Positions 1 through 13,335 of a DNA stretch of 64,000 nt are shown here, one piece after another; the first letter of the stretch is position 1, and each line of letters opens with the position of its first letter. The translations under genes and the position numbers were made by a program. Origin of the DNA: Flaccisagitta enflata (Eukaryota; Chaetognatha; Sagittoidea; Aphragmophora). The DNA lies in the NCBI GenBank assembly GCA_965153355.1, contig OZ231127.1, forward strand, positions 35,340,001 through 35,404,000, in the 5' to 3' direction. A model generated the notes under the pieces. The model did not search any database and had not been told where the DNA came from. It saw nothing but the letters and a program-made list of their open reading frames with translations.

Positions 1-984
<984 letters not shown>

Positions 985-1108
985 AGACTTCAACAATACA
1001 TTTTTGATTTTCATGGTCCATACGGTCAGGTGTACAAAGTCACCTGGATCATAAACTGACTATGGTAATCGCGTCTCTGTCAATGAATGAATAACCCTGT
1101 CTCCCTGG

Positions 1109-1112
<4 letters not shown>

Positions 1113-1186
<74 letters not shown>
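1113..1186. repeat. (CT)n microsatellite abutting a Helitron-like element
   Basis: CT run of about 74 bp that ends directly at the hairpin end of a diverged HINE-A copy. The abutment suggests the microsatellite grew at, or was a target for, the insertion. Confidence 0.97.
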
Positions 1187-1189
<3 letters not shown>

Positions 1190-1318
1190 GCGTGCTACGC
1201 GATCCTACACCCCACTTCGTCGGTTGGGCAGTACGCCCGTTGGTCTGTCCATCGCACTTTACTCAATTTGTTTTTTTGCAGTCTTTGGACTCACTGCTCA
1301 AGTCAAATTTACTCAATG
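1187..1318 (-). mobile_element. HINE-A, diverged copy
   Basis: It begins with a degraded form of the hairpin end (GTTGCGTGCTACGCGAT), followed by CTACACCCC, a short GTTGG/GTCC region, CACTTTACT and a segment like TTTGCAGTCTTTGG, in the order seen in complete copies elsewhere in the window. The opposite end (GGCCTTGTT) is missing or too diverged to place. Confidence 0.65.
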
Positions 1319-1567
1319 ACAAAACGTGTTTGACATTAGCAGTAAGGAGGTAAGATCAATACTCGTAGAAACTAACTGTAGTGCTGTTCATGCCAATTCA
1401 TATGTGACACGTTACATCAGAAGCAACAAGTGAAAATTGTTCTGAAAAACCGGAAAAAGGTAACCGGAAACTGCGGTTTTTGCGCCAACCGGAAACGGAA
1501 GTCGCGTGGCGATTAGGACGCGCGTCGAAATCGCGTCGAAATCGTGGCGGAAATGCTCTGCCGCAAG

Positions 1568-1599
1568 GGCCTAGTGCGGTAACACCGCATTACGGCCCT
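1568..1599. other. Perfect-loop hairpin
   Basis: An imperfect palindrome: GGGCCTAGTGCGGT, a 3-base loop AAC, then ACCGCATTACGGCCC. It lies in a GC-rich stretch and belongs to no element I can delimit. Confidence 0.6.
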
Positions 1600-1600
1600 A

Positions 1601-1680
1601 CCGACTTACAGACCTACCTACCTATAAAGCAACAGATGGTCACACCCTCTTCATGAGATGTAAGGACGCACCTAAAGCAA
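1601..1680 (+). mobile_element. Hairpin-D HINE, 3' end fragment
   Basis: A short stretch with ACCCTCTTCATGAGATG and AAGGACGCACCTAAA matches the 3' end of the fuller copy at 15045-15338 (ACCCTCTTACAGAGATG, AAGGACGCATATAAAA). A degraded CCTACC run precedes it. Confidence 0.5.
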
Positions 1681-1834
1681 CGATGACTCTTTCACTCCAA
1701 GCCTTCGGTCTTTTCCTCAATCTCTCCGTCCCTTCTTCTCCCTTCCGAAGACTGTTGGAGATGATCACGCCTCAGGCGGTGATTCGGTGAGTTTCATTCC
1801 AAATGCCTCCATCAGATACACCTCCGATTCTCCA

Positions 1835-1986
<152 letters not shown>

Positions 1987-2319
1987 CTCACGTTTTTCAC
2001 CACATCTCATCATTTCTCCACTTCCATTTCTCATCACAACACTGATTTCTCTTGATGGTTCTTTTGTCATTTTTAGCATTTTGCAAGCAGTCCCGAAAGG
2101 GGGCAGTGTCGTGTAGAACATACTGGACAAGACTTCTGTGTTTTAGTCTTTTCGTCTCTCCGAGGTTTTTGCCAAGTGGTTTACAATGATATCCAAAGGG
2201 CCACTGCCAAAAAGACTGCAATCCACAGGTCAATGTTCCCTTAGGAGTTGGGATCCGCTGCCCTGCTGTCATCTCAACTATACACACAAGTAGGGCAATG
2301 GTACGGCTGTCCAAATCAG

Positions 2320-2432
2320 TTTTTAGGTGCGATTAACCACCTCTGTAACTGGCTGTGTCCGTCGGTTGGTCTGTTGGTCGGTCGGTAACGCATTCGTTCG
2401 ACGATCTACACGTCGCACCTCTTGGCCTTGTT
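2320..2432 (-). mobile_element. HINE, hairpin subfamily 2 (AGGTG)
   Basis: It starts TTTTTAGGTGCGATTAACC with a CACCT partner that can pair with AGGTG. CTGTAACTGGCTGTGTCC, a short GTCGGTTGG microsatellite, a CGTTCGACGATCTACAC segment and the end TTGGCCTTGTT follow. The copy at 42017-42180 has the same parts in the same order. The plan (TTTTT, hairpin, GTCC core, CCTTGTT) is that of HINE-A with a different hairpin. It has no coding capacity. Confidence 0.75.
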
Positions 2433-2501
2433 CTGTCATGGTTAGCAGACGTGATTTTTTGCGTTATCGTTGTTGTGGTTACTAGTTGGATTTGGTTGTA
2501 G

Positions 2502-3254
2502 TTTTAAGTCACGTGCTACGCGCAAGAATAACAATGGAACATAGTAATCGGGTCAAACCATCGCTGCCCCCACCCACCCGCAGGTAACTGGAGTGGGCGC
2601 GTATCCAGCCTTGATGTCAAGAAAAACAATTGAACATAGTAGCCGGGTCAAATCATCACTGCCCCACCCACCAGCAGGTAACTGGAGTGGGCGCGTATCC
2701 GGCCTTGTTGTCAAGAAAAACAATTGAACGTAGTAGCCGGGTCAAATCATCATTGCCCCACCCACCCGCAGGTAACTGGAGTGGGCGCGTATCCGGCCTT
2801 GATGTCAAGAAAAACAATGGAACACAGTAGCAGGGCCAAATTGTCAAAAAATTCAGGTTTGAAGAAAACAAAAGTTAAACAAAGTCGCGTGCGTCGGCAT
2901 TTTCACAAAACGTCAAATAGCCAGGCAGACAGAATAAAATTTTCAAAATGACCTTTAAATTAGCCAACAAGTTCTTATTGATACCCTAAAACCTTTAAAA
3001 TGTCTTTAAGATGTTTGAAACGCCTTTAAATAACTTTGTGACCGACCGACCGACCGACCGACCGACCAATCGACCGACCGACCAACTGACTGACTGACTA
3101 ACCGGGACTGACTGACCGATCCTGACCGACCGACTGACCGACTGACTGACTGACTGACTGACCGAATGACCGACCGACTGACCGACTGACCGACCGGACC
3201 CAACCGACGGACCAACATAGGAAGTTATAGAGTCGCGTAGCACGCGACTAAAAA
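2502..3254. mobile_element. Composite flanked by inverted HINE-A hairpins
   Basis: The left edge reads TTTTAAGTCACGTGCTACGCG and the right edge is the normal HINE-A hairpin followed by eight A residues, so the two edges face each other. Between them lie a 94-bp tandem array and a 170-bp (GACC/GACT) tract. It may be one unusual element or two partial copies that recombined; I cannot tell which. Confidence 0.55.
2530..2845. repeat. Tandem repeat, 94-95 bp, three full units
   Basis: AACAATGGAACATAGTA-type unit starts fall at about 2530, 2625, 2719 and 2813, giving periods of 95, 94 and 94 bp. Each unit carries GGTAACTGGAGTGGGCGC and GTATCCGGCCTTG, a diverged form of the HINE-A CCTTGTT end. The array therefore looks like an amplified element terminus. 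Confidence 0.9.
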
Positions 3255-3371
3255 AAAAGCGGCGGACGCAGTCTTACATCGTCATTTGTCTTCAACAATT
3301 CCAATAGGGGACGGAGAGAAAGCGGGAGGAGGAAGAAGAGATGGTGGAGCCGATGAGGAAGAGGAAGACGC

Positions 3372-3505
<134 letters not shown>

Positions 3506-3673
3506 GAGACCAGATTCGAATTTGAGCATACTTTCAGTCACAAAAAGGTGTAACCTGTTTTAGATTTCATTAGGGTCCTGACAAAAAAAAGCTGACTTCC
3601 ATTTTGAATTTGTCCTAGCTTCTCCTGTAAGTAGTATAATTCTACCAACGTATTCAATAATCAAACGAATACA

Positions 3674-4030
3674 ATGTTGCTAAGAGGACCCAATGGAGGG
3701 AATTTGCGGGTGACCCTGGATGGAGTTATTCGTCAGCCAACACTTGAGCGGAACATCATTGACAATTCCTCCTCTCACGGCATGGGACAACTTCAAGTCC
3801 TCTTTAAAGATATGCTCAATGTTCAAATTGTTGAAGAATGCAAAATCAAAATCAGCTTTGCGGATTTCTCGATCAACAAACTTGAGGTTAAGACTTTTTG
3901 TCAAGAGTCTTCCGATATGGCAACCCTGCAGAATGTTTATACCACCATAAAGGTAACAACAAATTGTGTTGCGCTTTGACATTTGCCCGCTGAATATGAA
4001 GTGCAGTTGAAGAGATGCCGCATTTCTCAA
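3674..4030. other. Possible exon, strand uncertain
   Basis: This is ordinary-complexity sequence open on both strands: 101 codons forward from 3674, and 116 codons reverse ending at 3680. The forward frame is followed at 3950 by AAAGGTAACA, which would serve as a splice donor. I recognise no family in either translation. Random sequence could give frames of this length, so this is a candidate only. Confidence 0.2.
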
Positions 4031-4278
4031 ACCGAAAAATTGATAAGGAAACTAGTCACCTTGAAAAAAATGAAAAACATAGTCATAGCCAGTTCAAAAT
4101 TAAAGCAGTGTTTTCCGTGGCTGTTATGAAAAATGCAAAAAAAAGAAAAAAAAACCCGATCTATTACTCATGATATCCCAATGAGATCATTCTGTAGTGA
4201 TGTGCAGAAAGATATAGATTTTCCCATTGTGAGTTTTTCCCATTGTGAGTTTTTCATTCTCACTGAAAAGTTAGAAAC

Positions 4279-4440
4279 TTTTTAGTCGCGTGCTAGGCGG
4301 TTCTACACCCCGCTATGTCGGTCGGTTGGTCGGTCGGTTGGTCGGTCGGTTGGTCGGTCGGTTTGTCGGTTGGTTAGTCCACTTTTGGGCAGCGGCCCTG
4401 AAGGGGTCGATGATCTATGCATTTCCACATATGGCAGCTG
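4279..4440 (-). mobile_element. HINE-A / group-B junction
   Basis: A HINE-A hairpin end (TTTTTAGTCGCGTGCTAGG) and its GTCGGTTG microsatellite run, with no spacer, at about 4382 into the group-B terminus TTTTGGGCAGCGGCCC and its following GATGATCTATGCATTTCC. The distal halves of both elements are missing. This looks like insertion of one element into the other followed by loss, or a chimeric copy. Confidence 0.7.
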
Positions 4441-4654
4441 GGTAAAGATGAAGTTGGTGACTTTAACGACCCCTGTTCTGAAGTTACCGACTTTAGTGAT
4501 TTTAAAGCTGAAATATATGGTAGATCTTATAGGGACAAGAATTCATTGATTTTCTTTGTCTTTTGCGAAAAAAACTCTTGGACCCTGGTTGTTTTCGTTA
4601 TTTAACATATTACTGCAGATTGAAACATCAGGGACAAAACGTTTTTTATCGTTT

Positions 4655-5530
4655 ATGGGGGTGTTTCTAGTCAGAAACGATCGCGTTTTGAATGGGCCAC
4701 TCGGTCGCTCGCTAGGTTTGTTCGCTCGCACCGCTCACTCCGCTCACTCGCTCTGCAGCGTTCCGCAGCGCTCCTCTTCGCTACGCTCAATTTGCTTGCT
4801 TGCTCCGTTCACGGGCTCGCTCACTCACTTCGCTCACTCCCTCTTGGGACAGTCGAAATTCATGAATATGTGTTCACGCTGTGATCACGTTTCAGGGAAA
4901 AGAACGCGTTTTTCAACTTCACTGGAAACACGCCCTATGTCCACAAAATGGTACAACAAATGGATGGAAGTCATGATATAAGTATTCGCAGCAAATCACA
5001 TTTCATTGTTTTTCTCAAAATACGTCATCCTCAATTTTCACCATTTTCTCCTCAAAGACGCCTCTGAATGTGATAATGATGAAACAACAAAAAAATGGGA
5101 TACCACTCTTCTTAAAATAGCACAAAATGGCCAAAAATGTTTGTTTTTTTTTTGTTAAAGTTGGTAATATTAACGACTTCACTGACTTCACTGCTTTTGC
5201 CAATTCCACTGATTGTCAGTCCCTTGTGGTATCCACCGTTTTGATGGCACTGAAGTCGGTGAATTTAACAACTTTTTCTGGCACCGAAGTCGCTGAACTT
5301 GGCGTCTTTTCCCACACTTCCTGCTAAACAGGCCTACTGGGTAAGGACATATTCACGTTCAGAAATTACAACCATTCCATGAGGGAATGAAGTGAGTGAA
5401 CAGCGAGCGAGCAAAGGGAGCATAGCAAAGCGAGTGAGGGGAGAGAGCAAGTGAAGTTTGTGGTGTTAGCAAATGAATAAAGTGAGTGACCAATTGGCCC
5501 TTTCAAAGCGTGTTTGTTTCTATGAACGCC
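4655..5530. mobile_element. Foldback-like element
   Basis: The outer arms are inverted copies. The left arm has AGAAACGATCGCG, TTTTGAATGGGCCA and CTCGGTCGCTCGC. The right arm read on the minus strand has AGAAACAAACACG, CTTTGAAAGGGCCA and ATTGGTCACTCAC. CGCTCACT/AGTGAGCG-type repeats line both arms. The middle (about 4890-5340) holds repeated ACTTCACTGACTT words. No protein was recognised, and flanking duplications are unclear. Confidence 0.65.
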
Positions 5531-6084
5531 AGTGGCCAGATTACTTTGGTTTACCAGATAATTCTATTTTCTATGTCCTCTCAGGTGTTGATTTTCTCAT
5601 TTTCTAAAACCCAAGTCATCTCTTTTTACCCACCATATTTCCTATAATTAGCGCCCTGGGCGCTTATCAAATTCAAATAAAATCATGTTTTTTTCTAACC
5701 TGCAATTAGCGCCCCCTTAATCATTCATGTATTCATTATATCATGAAAAAATCATTTTCATAGTTATGTTATACAGCAAAGTGCAATCAAACAATGACAT
5801 AGAGAATATTGTGATGCATTACAGAATATCTTTATGTGGATTTTACTAAAAGCCTAATCTTCAATTAATTCTGAAAATTTTTTTTCAAAAAAATTGTTGT
5901 AATCATAAGCATATCCTCAGGAACAAGGGGACACTCAGTGGAGGGAGAGCGACCAATGCAGGAAATATGGTACTTTTTTGATTTGGATAACTACAAGCAG
6001 TTCAAAACTGATTTTTGAAATAATTTTTTTATTTCCCATGTTTTGACTAGGATGGAAATTTGATGGGAAGTCCATTCAAAAAAA

Positions 6085-6312
6085 AACAAGGCCGGATACA
6101 CGGCTACCCCAGTCGCGTGCGGGTGGGCAGGGGCCGTATTTGAGGTCACTTGATCACTTGGGCAGGAGCAGTGAGGCCATAGACCGCAAAAACCCAAAAA
6201 AAGTAAAGTGTGACGGACGGACGGACGGACCGACGGACCGACGGACCGACGGACCGACGGACCGACGGACCAACAAAGCGGAATGTAGAGTCGCGTAGCA
6301 CGCGACTAAAAA
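6085..6312 (+). mobile_element. HINE-A, complete
   Basis: A complete copy: AACAAGGCCGGATACACGG, CCCCAGTCGCGTGCGGGTGG, GCAGGGGCCGTATTTGAGG, a GCAGTGAGGCC/AGACCGC segment, AAAGTAAAGTGTGACGG, an (ACGG/ACCG)n microsatellite, AAAGCGGAATGTAGAG, then the hairpin AGTCGCGT-AGC-ACGCGACT and AAAAA. It has no coding capacity and no terminal inverted repeats. The near-terminal 3' hairpin and microsatellite core are those of the non-autonomous Helentron derivatives known as HINEs (DINE-1/mini-me type). Confidence 0.85.
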
Positions 6313-6398
6313 CCTCTTTCGGCGTTGTCAGTTTTTCTGCTCCCTAATATCCAAATGCAACTGAAGAATATGTAATAGTTGGCTGTTCTTTCCAAGAC

Positions 6399-6526
6399 GC
6401 AGTGAGGCCAGAGACCGCAAAAAACAAAAAAAGTAAAGTGTGACGGACGGACGGACGGACGGACCAATGGACGGACCGACGGACGGACAAAGCAGGGTGT
6501 AGAGTCGCGTAGCACGCGACTAAAAA
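6399..6526 (+). mobile_element. HINE-A, 5'-truncated
   Basis: It begins within the AGTGAGGCCAGAGACCGC segment and runs through AAAGTAAAGTGTGACGG, the ACGG microsatellite and the intact hairpin with AAAAA. The first ~100 bp are absent. It lies about 90 bp from the complete copy before it. Confidence 0.82.
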
Positions 6527-6899
6527 CAGGATTTCCGGTTTTTTTCAATTATGTATTATAAAGTAAGGCATACGACAACAAACGCAAAACGTCCCCACAT
6601 GAATTTCTAACTAAAAGTCCGTAATCTGTTAGACAGTGTATGTCAACAACATCTGTCCTAAAAATGTGCGCAACTAAAAATGCAAAAGTAACAAAATCAA
6701 TACGCCTCTGAGATACACTTTTTTAGTGGACTGATGATTAAGATTAACCAGGGCTAACCATGCGCGGGATTTTCAAGAGCGTTCGCGTTCGCGTTTACTA
6801 GCAGCTCGCGCATCGCGTTACGCATCACATCCAACGTATTTGGTTGCTAACGCGTTCACGTTACGCGTTTTCAACGCTTCCTACACTTTTTCTTTTAGT

Positions 6900-7345
<446 letters not shown>

Positions 7346-7369
7346 TCCTGAAAGAATAGAAAAAAAGTG

Positions 7370-7700
7370 ATGCGGGGTCGCAATATCATTGCGAACGGGT
7401 GGGCAACCCCCATTCACGCCCAACCCAACTCCCTCCCCAACACAGACACATACCCAACAAGTGAGGCGGGGTCACAATGTCATTACGCGGATGGGGGGGC
7501 AGGGGTGTCCAACCCCCATCTACACCCCAATGCCCAACATGTACACAAACGTACGCAAAAAATACACTGACAAGCTCGTTTTTTCACTTTTTGACTCATG
7601 CTGATGGACCGACGGACTGACAGACCAAAGGACCATCAGATGGATAGACCAACAGACAAAGTCTTTAATAGAGAGCCAAAGCAGGTGTAGAGTCCATCCT
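7370..7700 (+). mobile_element. HINE, hairpin subfamily 3, with duplicated 5' end
   Basis: Two 5' ends occur in tandem (GCGGGGTCGCAATATCATTG at about 7374, and GCGGGGTCACAATGTCATTA at about 7465). GGGTGGGCA..CCCCCAT, TTTTCACTTTTTGACTC and a GACCGACGG-type microsatellite follow. The same blocks appear in reverse in the copies at 32320-32541 and 51001-51297. The 3' hairpin is degraded. Confidence 0.7.
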
Positions 7701-7776
7701 CAGCGCATTCATGTAATTTCAGGTAATCTTTTTTGGCTAAACATTGTTATTTTTATGCTTTTTTTTCTCTGACCCT

Positions 7777-8307
7777 TTTTTGGGCAGCGGCCCCAAAGGG
7801 CCAATGTTCTGTAGGACACAGGGGTGAATTTCCAGATGTCCGTCTGTCCGTCCATCCATCCGTCCCCCCTGAGGCCCCTCTCAGGCCCATAATCAGCCCT
7901 TTCAGACACAAAACTCAGGCCTCTCAAGCCCAAAATAAGCCCTCTCCAGCCCAAAATAAGCCCACACAGGCCCAAACTTACCAATATTAGCTCTTTCAAG
8001 CCCAAAATCAGACCACAAAGGCCCTAAATCAGCCTGGTTAAGCCCAAAATCAGCCATTTCAGGCCTAAAATCAGGCCTCTCAAATATGAAATCTGACCAC
8101 TTGGGTCCTTAAAAAGACCCTCTCAGGTCTTTAATCTGCCCTCATCCCTGATCTCCTTACTGTGCTTGTCTGGAAATTCACCCCTGTGTCCTACAGGACA
8201 TCAGTCCTTTGGGGCCGCTGCCCTGCTCTCCCTCCACTTCTTCAACTGATCATTCCAAGCAGGGCATCGGGTACCGCTGACCATGTGCGATCCTTGGATG
8301 ACTAGTT
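7777..8307 (-). mobile_element. Group-B element, complete
   Basis: It starts TTTTTGGGCAGCGGCCCC and ends GGATGACTAGTT (on its own strand AACTAGTC...GCTGCCCAAAAA). An arm with GGGCCAATGTTCTGTAGG and ACACAGGGGTGAATTTCC recurs inverted near 8165-8222. Between the arms are a GTCC microsatellite and a ~20-bp minisatellite of GGCC..AAAATCAG words. The ~60 bp beyond the second arm contain CGGGTACCGCTGACCATG, also found at the 5' end of the Helentron. It encodes no protein. Confidence 0.85.
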
Positions 8308-8419
8308 CTCACTCCCTATGTGTTCTTTTTCATTCATTTATCCATTCATCAATTCATTCATTCATTTGTATATAAACTCGATTGCTCATCGATTCATTCA
8401 TTCTTTTCTCCCAAGACGC

Positions 8420-11400
8420 ATGCATGTACTGCCAGATTGAAGCGGGGTACTGCTGGATAAGCTTCAACTTCTTTTTAATCAGTTTTTCAAGACTTCACCC
8501 AAAGTTTGGGAGGTACGCTGCATTTGAAGGTGGGTACTGCCGTAGATAGTTCCCTAAATTTTTAATCAAGCTTATCAGTCTAAGTTCGACGGGTACTGCC
8601 AACATTGAAGCGGGGAACTGCCGGGATAGCTTTCCAACTTTTTAATCAGTTTTTAATCAGTTCAATCTAAAGTTTGGAGGGGGTACTGCCAGATTGAAGG
8701 GGGTATAGCTGGGATAGTTCCCCAACTTTGTAATCAGGTTTTTGAAGCTCCACTCTGGTGCTGATATGTACCGTCGATTGGAAGTAAGTACTGCCGATAG
8801 TTCTCCAACTTTTTTTAATCGGCATTTTTTCAAGCCTTCAATCTAAAGGTTTGAGGGGGTACTGCCAAATTGAAGGGGGTACTGCTGGGATGGGTCCCCA
8901 ACTTCGTATTCAGGTTTTTATAGCTCCATTCTTATGTTTGGGAGCAAGGTACTGCGTATCTATGGGGTACTGTCAGATAGCTTCCCAGCTAAAATCAGTG
9001 TTTTAAGACTTCAATCCTCAAGTGCTTGAAGGGGGTACTGTGAAGACTGAAGGGGGTACAGTCGTGGGATAGCCTCCCCAACTTTTTATTCAAGCTAAGC
9101 TTCAACTGTGATTAGCGGGAACATTTATCAAGGGGTACGTCGGGATAGTTCCCCCAACTTCGTATCTGTGCTTTTATTTGTTCCCCTATGTTGATAAGGG
9201 TACGCCGTGATCAAGGGGGCATTGGCTGATAGCCTCAACCTTTTAATCAGTTTTCGCCTTCAATCTAAAGGTTCGAGGTACTCGCCAATTGAAATGGGTA
9301 CCGCTCGGGATAGCTTCCTGCTTAATCAGTTTTTCAAGACTTCACCCAAGTGCTTAGCTGTACTGCCAGATCATGGGGTATTGCTGACATAGTTCCCCAA
9401 CTTTTTAATCGGGCTTTCAAGCCTTCAATCTAAGTTTGGACGGGGCACTGCCAGATTGAAGGTGGTACTGCTCAGATGGGTCTCCAACTCCAATTTTTAA
9501 TCACTTTTTCAAGCCTTCAATCTAAAGTTCGAGGGTACCACAGATCGGGTGGGGGTACTGCTGTGATAGTCCTCAACTTTGTATTCAGGTTTTTATAGCT
9601 CCATTCTTATAATGATAATGGGTACTGTCTGATTCAAGGGGGTACTGCTAGGATAGTTCCCCAGCTTTTGAATCACTTTTTAACGACTTCTATCTCGCGC
9701 TAGTAGGGGCTACTGTCTGATTGAAGGGGGTACTGCTCAGATAGCTCTCCATCTTTTTATTCAGTTTTTCTTTCTTTACATCTGTTTGGAAGTAAGTAGT
9801 GCGTATTGGAAGGGGGTACCGTCGTGATGGGCTCTCAACTTGTATTCAGGATTTTATAGCTCCACTCTTATGTTGATATAAATACCAAGCGTATCAGTGG
9901 GTACCCGACAGCTTCCCCAACTTTAACAGTTTTTCAAGCCTTCAATCTAAAGGTTTGAGTAAGTACTGCCAATCGATAAGTACTGCCGATAGCCTCAACT
10001 TTGTATTCAGCTTTATACCCATTTTAAGGCTGATAAGGGGTACCAGATCAAGGGGTATCGTCGTGGGATGGGGCCTCAGCCAGAATCAGTGTTTTAAGCA
10101 CTTCAACTGGGCATTAGGTTGGTACTGCCATTTGAAGGGTACGCTGATAGTTCTTCAACTTCGCTTTACTTTTCTACCTTCAACTGGGAGATTTGAAGGG
10201 GTACCGCCGCATTGAAGGGGTACTGGGCCGATAGTTCTCAACTTGCATTCAGCCAAATTCTACGCTGCTGCGGCACGCCGTGATTCGCGGGTACTGCCGG
10301 GATACCTCAGCTTTTTAATCAGTTTTTCAAGACTTCAACTGCTCAAGGGGTACCGCATTGGAATGGGTATTACCGGCATATTCCCCAACTTTTTAATCAA
10401 GCTTTTCGCTTCCTCAATCTAAGTCAATGGGTGGCACCGCGTATCAAGGGTACTCGCCGGGATAGTTTCCAAACTTTTTAATCAGTTTTTCAAGATTTCA
10501 ATCTAAAGTTGCCAAGGGGGTACCGCTGATGGGCCTTCCCAACTTTGTATTCAAAATTTTATAGCTCCATTTTTACGCTGACAGGTGACTGCCGCATTCG
10601 GTAAGTTCGTCGATGGGCCCTAGTTTCTACAATCAGTTTTAAAACTTTATCTCATAGTTTATTTCAGCGGGCATTGCCAGATTAAAGGGGCATTGCCGAT
10701 AGTTCCCCAACTTTTTATTCAGTTTTTCAGTTTTCAATCTGCCAAGGGGTAATGCCGATTAAGAAAATGGTTAGGCTTCCCAACTTTCAGACTCAGGATT
10801 TATAGCTCCATTCCCCATGCTGATAAGTGGTACCGCCGCATTGAAGCGGTACTGTGAGATAGTTCTCCAACTTTTTATTCAGTTTATCCAGTTTTTCAAG
10901 CCTTCAATCTAAAGCTTGATGTGGGTACTGCCAGATTGAAGGGGGTACCGCTGGGATAGTTACCTAACTCTGTGCCCAGGTTTTTATAGCTCTGTTCTTA
11001 TATTGATAAGGGGTACTGCCAGATTGAAGTGTATACTGCCGAGACAGTTCACCAACATATTAACCACCTTATCAAGCCTTCAATCCCCACATTGTATGGG
11101 GTACTGCCAGATCGAAGAGGGTACTGCCGAGATAGTTCCACAACTTCTTGATCAGATTTTCAAGCCTTCAAGCTAAAGCTTTGATGGGGTACTGCGTGAT
11201 TGAGTGGAAATGGCTGATAGTTCCCTTTGGATATTAATCAGCTTTATGTGCCTAAACTCTACATTTGAAGGGGTACTGGCGATTGGCGGGGCATCACGAT
11301 AGCCTCTGAATCCTTTTTAATCAAGACCAAGACTCCTCAACCGCGCTTAGCAAATGCCAGGACAGAAGGGGGTACTGGGCCGGGATAAAGCCTCCAGCTT

Positions 11401-13335
11401 TAATCAGTTTTTTTCAAGACTTTCCCACCTGCTTGGAAGGGGGTACCGCTAGATTGAAGGGGTATCACGAGATAGTTCCCAATTTTTAATCGCTGTTTCA
11501 ATATAAGTTGGATGGGGTAATGCTGTGTTGAAATGCTATAGTTTCCAACTTTTAATTGTTTCTTTTCAAGCCTTCAATCTAAAGTTTGGTGGGTACTGCC
11601 GGGATAGCCTCTCAACTTCATTCAGGTTTTATACCTCCATTTTTATGCTGGACAGGCACGCGCATTCATGTACTGCCGTGGATAGTTCCCAACTTTTTAT
11701 TCAGTTTTTCAAGCCTTAATTCAAGCTTTTAAGGCACGCCAGATTGGGAAGGAGTACTGCCGGGATAGAATTTCAACTTCAGATTCAGGATTTTATAGCT
11801 CCACCCCATGCTGATAAGTAAGTACTGACGAGGCGGGGTACTGTCGATGCTTCCCCAACTTTTATTCATTTGCCTTCAATCTTAAAGTTTGGAGGCACGC
11901 TTTAACATCATGTACATCACTGTGATAGTTACCCAGCCCTCATGCTGGTCCAGGCTTTATAGCTCTATTTCATTGATGGCGGGTACCGCCGTATTGAATG
12001 CGTACTGCCGGATACCCTCAACAGATGAACCACCTTATATGCCTCAACTCTACATTGTGGTAAAGCTGGGCACCGCCGATTAGCTGGCACAAGTAGATAG
12101 TTCCCCAAATTTGTAATCAGGTTTTATACCTTCAAGCAAACGCTGGCAGTAGGTACTGCCAGATTGACGGTGGTACTGCCGGGAGAGTTCCTCAACATAT
12201 TAATCAGCTTTTTATGACTAAACTCATACTTGGAGGAACTGCTTTGAAGGGGGTACTGCTGAGATAGTTCCCCAACTTTTTAATCAGTTTTTCAAGCCTT
12301 CAATCTAAAGTTTGGAGGTACTTAGATAAGTCCCTAACTCATTCAGGTTTTTATAGCTCCACTCTTATGTTGATAAGGGGTACTGCCAGATTGAAGGGGG
12401 TAAGGATAGTTCCCAGCTTTTAATCAAGTTTTTGCCTTCAACTCTATTGAAGGGGTAATGCCAGATTGGGGGTACTGCTGGGATAGTTCATTTTTTATTC
12501 AGGTTTTTATAGCTCCACTCTTATGTTGACAAGGGGTACTGCCAGAGTGAAGGGGGTACTGCTGGAATAGTTCCCCAGCTTTTTAATCAGTTTTTCAATA
12601 CTTCAATCTCGTGTTTGAAGGGGGTACTGCCAGATTGAAGGGGCTACTGCTGAGATAGTTCCCAAACTTTTTAATCAGTTTTTCAAGCCTTCAATCTAAG
12701 TTTGGATGGGGTACTGCCAGATTGAAGGGGGTACTGCTAGGATAGTTCCCCAACTTTTTAATCAGTATTTTAAGCCTTCAATCTAAAGTTTAGAGGGGGT
12801 ACTGCCAGATTGAAGGGGGTACTGCTGGGATAGTTCCCTAACTTTGTATTCAGGTTTTCAAAGCTCCACTCTTATGTTGTTAAAGGGTACTGCCAGATTG
12901 AAAGGGGTACTGCTGGGATAGTTCCCTACCTATTTGAACACTTTGAAACCTCTCTTTTTATTGATGCACTTAATGAACATTATCATTTTGTACACTGACT
13001 GTTTTTGGTTGTTCATGCAATATGAGGAGGGTACTGCCAGATTTATAAGGGTACTGCTGGTTTGATTCCCCATGTATTCTAAAGGGGTACTGCCAAACAG
13101 ACCAGATACTGCTGGGATCGTTCCCCAATATATATTAGGGTACTGCCAAGTTGAGGAGGTACTGCCAGGATAGTTTCCCATTATAACATGGGGTACTGCC
13201 AGATTTAAGGGGGTACTGCCAGGATCATTCCCCAAAGAGAAGACTGGGGTACTGCTGAGGGTACTGCTAAGATATATCCCCACTTTTTCCCATTATTTTT
13301 ACAAGGGGGTACTGGAGGCCAGGGGTACTGCCAAA
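8420..13335. repeat. Satellite array, ~88-bp unit (GGTACTGCC)
   Basis: About 4.9 kb of head-to-tail units. In the cleanest part, unit starts fall near 12619, 12708 and 12796, a period of 88-89 bp. Each unit has GGGGTACTGCCAGATTGAAG, a second GGTACTGCTGGGATAGTTCC, then CAACTTTTTAATCAG. It next has one of two endings: TTTTTCAAGCCTTCAATC or TTTTATAGCTCCACTC. The two endings alternate irregularly, suggesting an older 176-bp higher order. Units are decayed in the middle; the last ~320 bp shorten to ~55-60 bp. No gene is inside. Confidence 0.95.

Noticed and set aside
8420-13335. Short frames within the satellite (60-117 codons)
   Set aside because: They follow satellite units and are broken by the next unit; no conserved frame across units.
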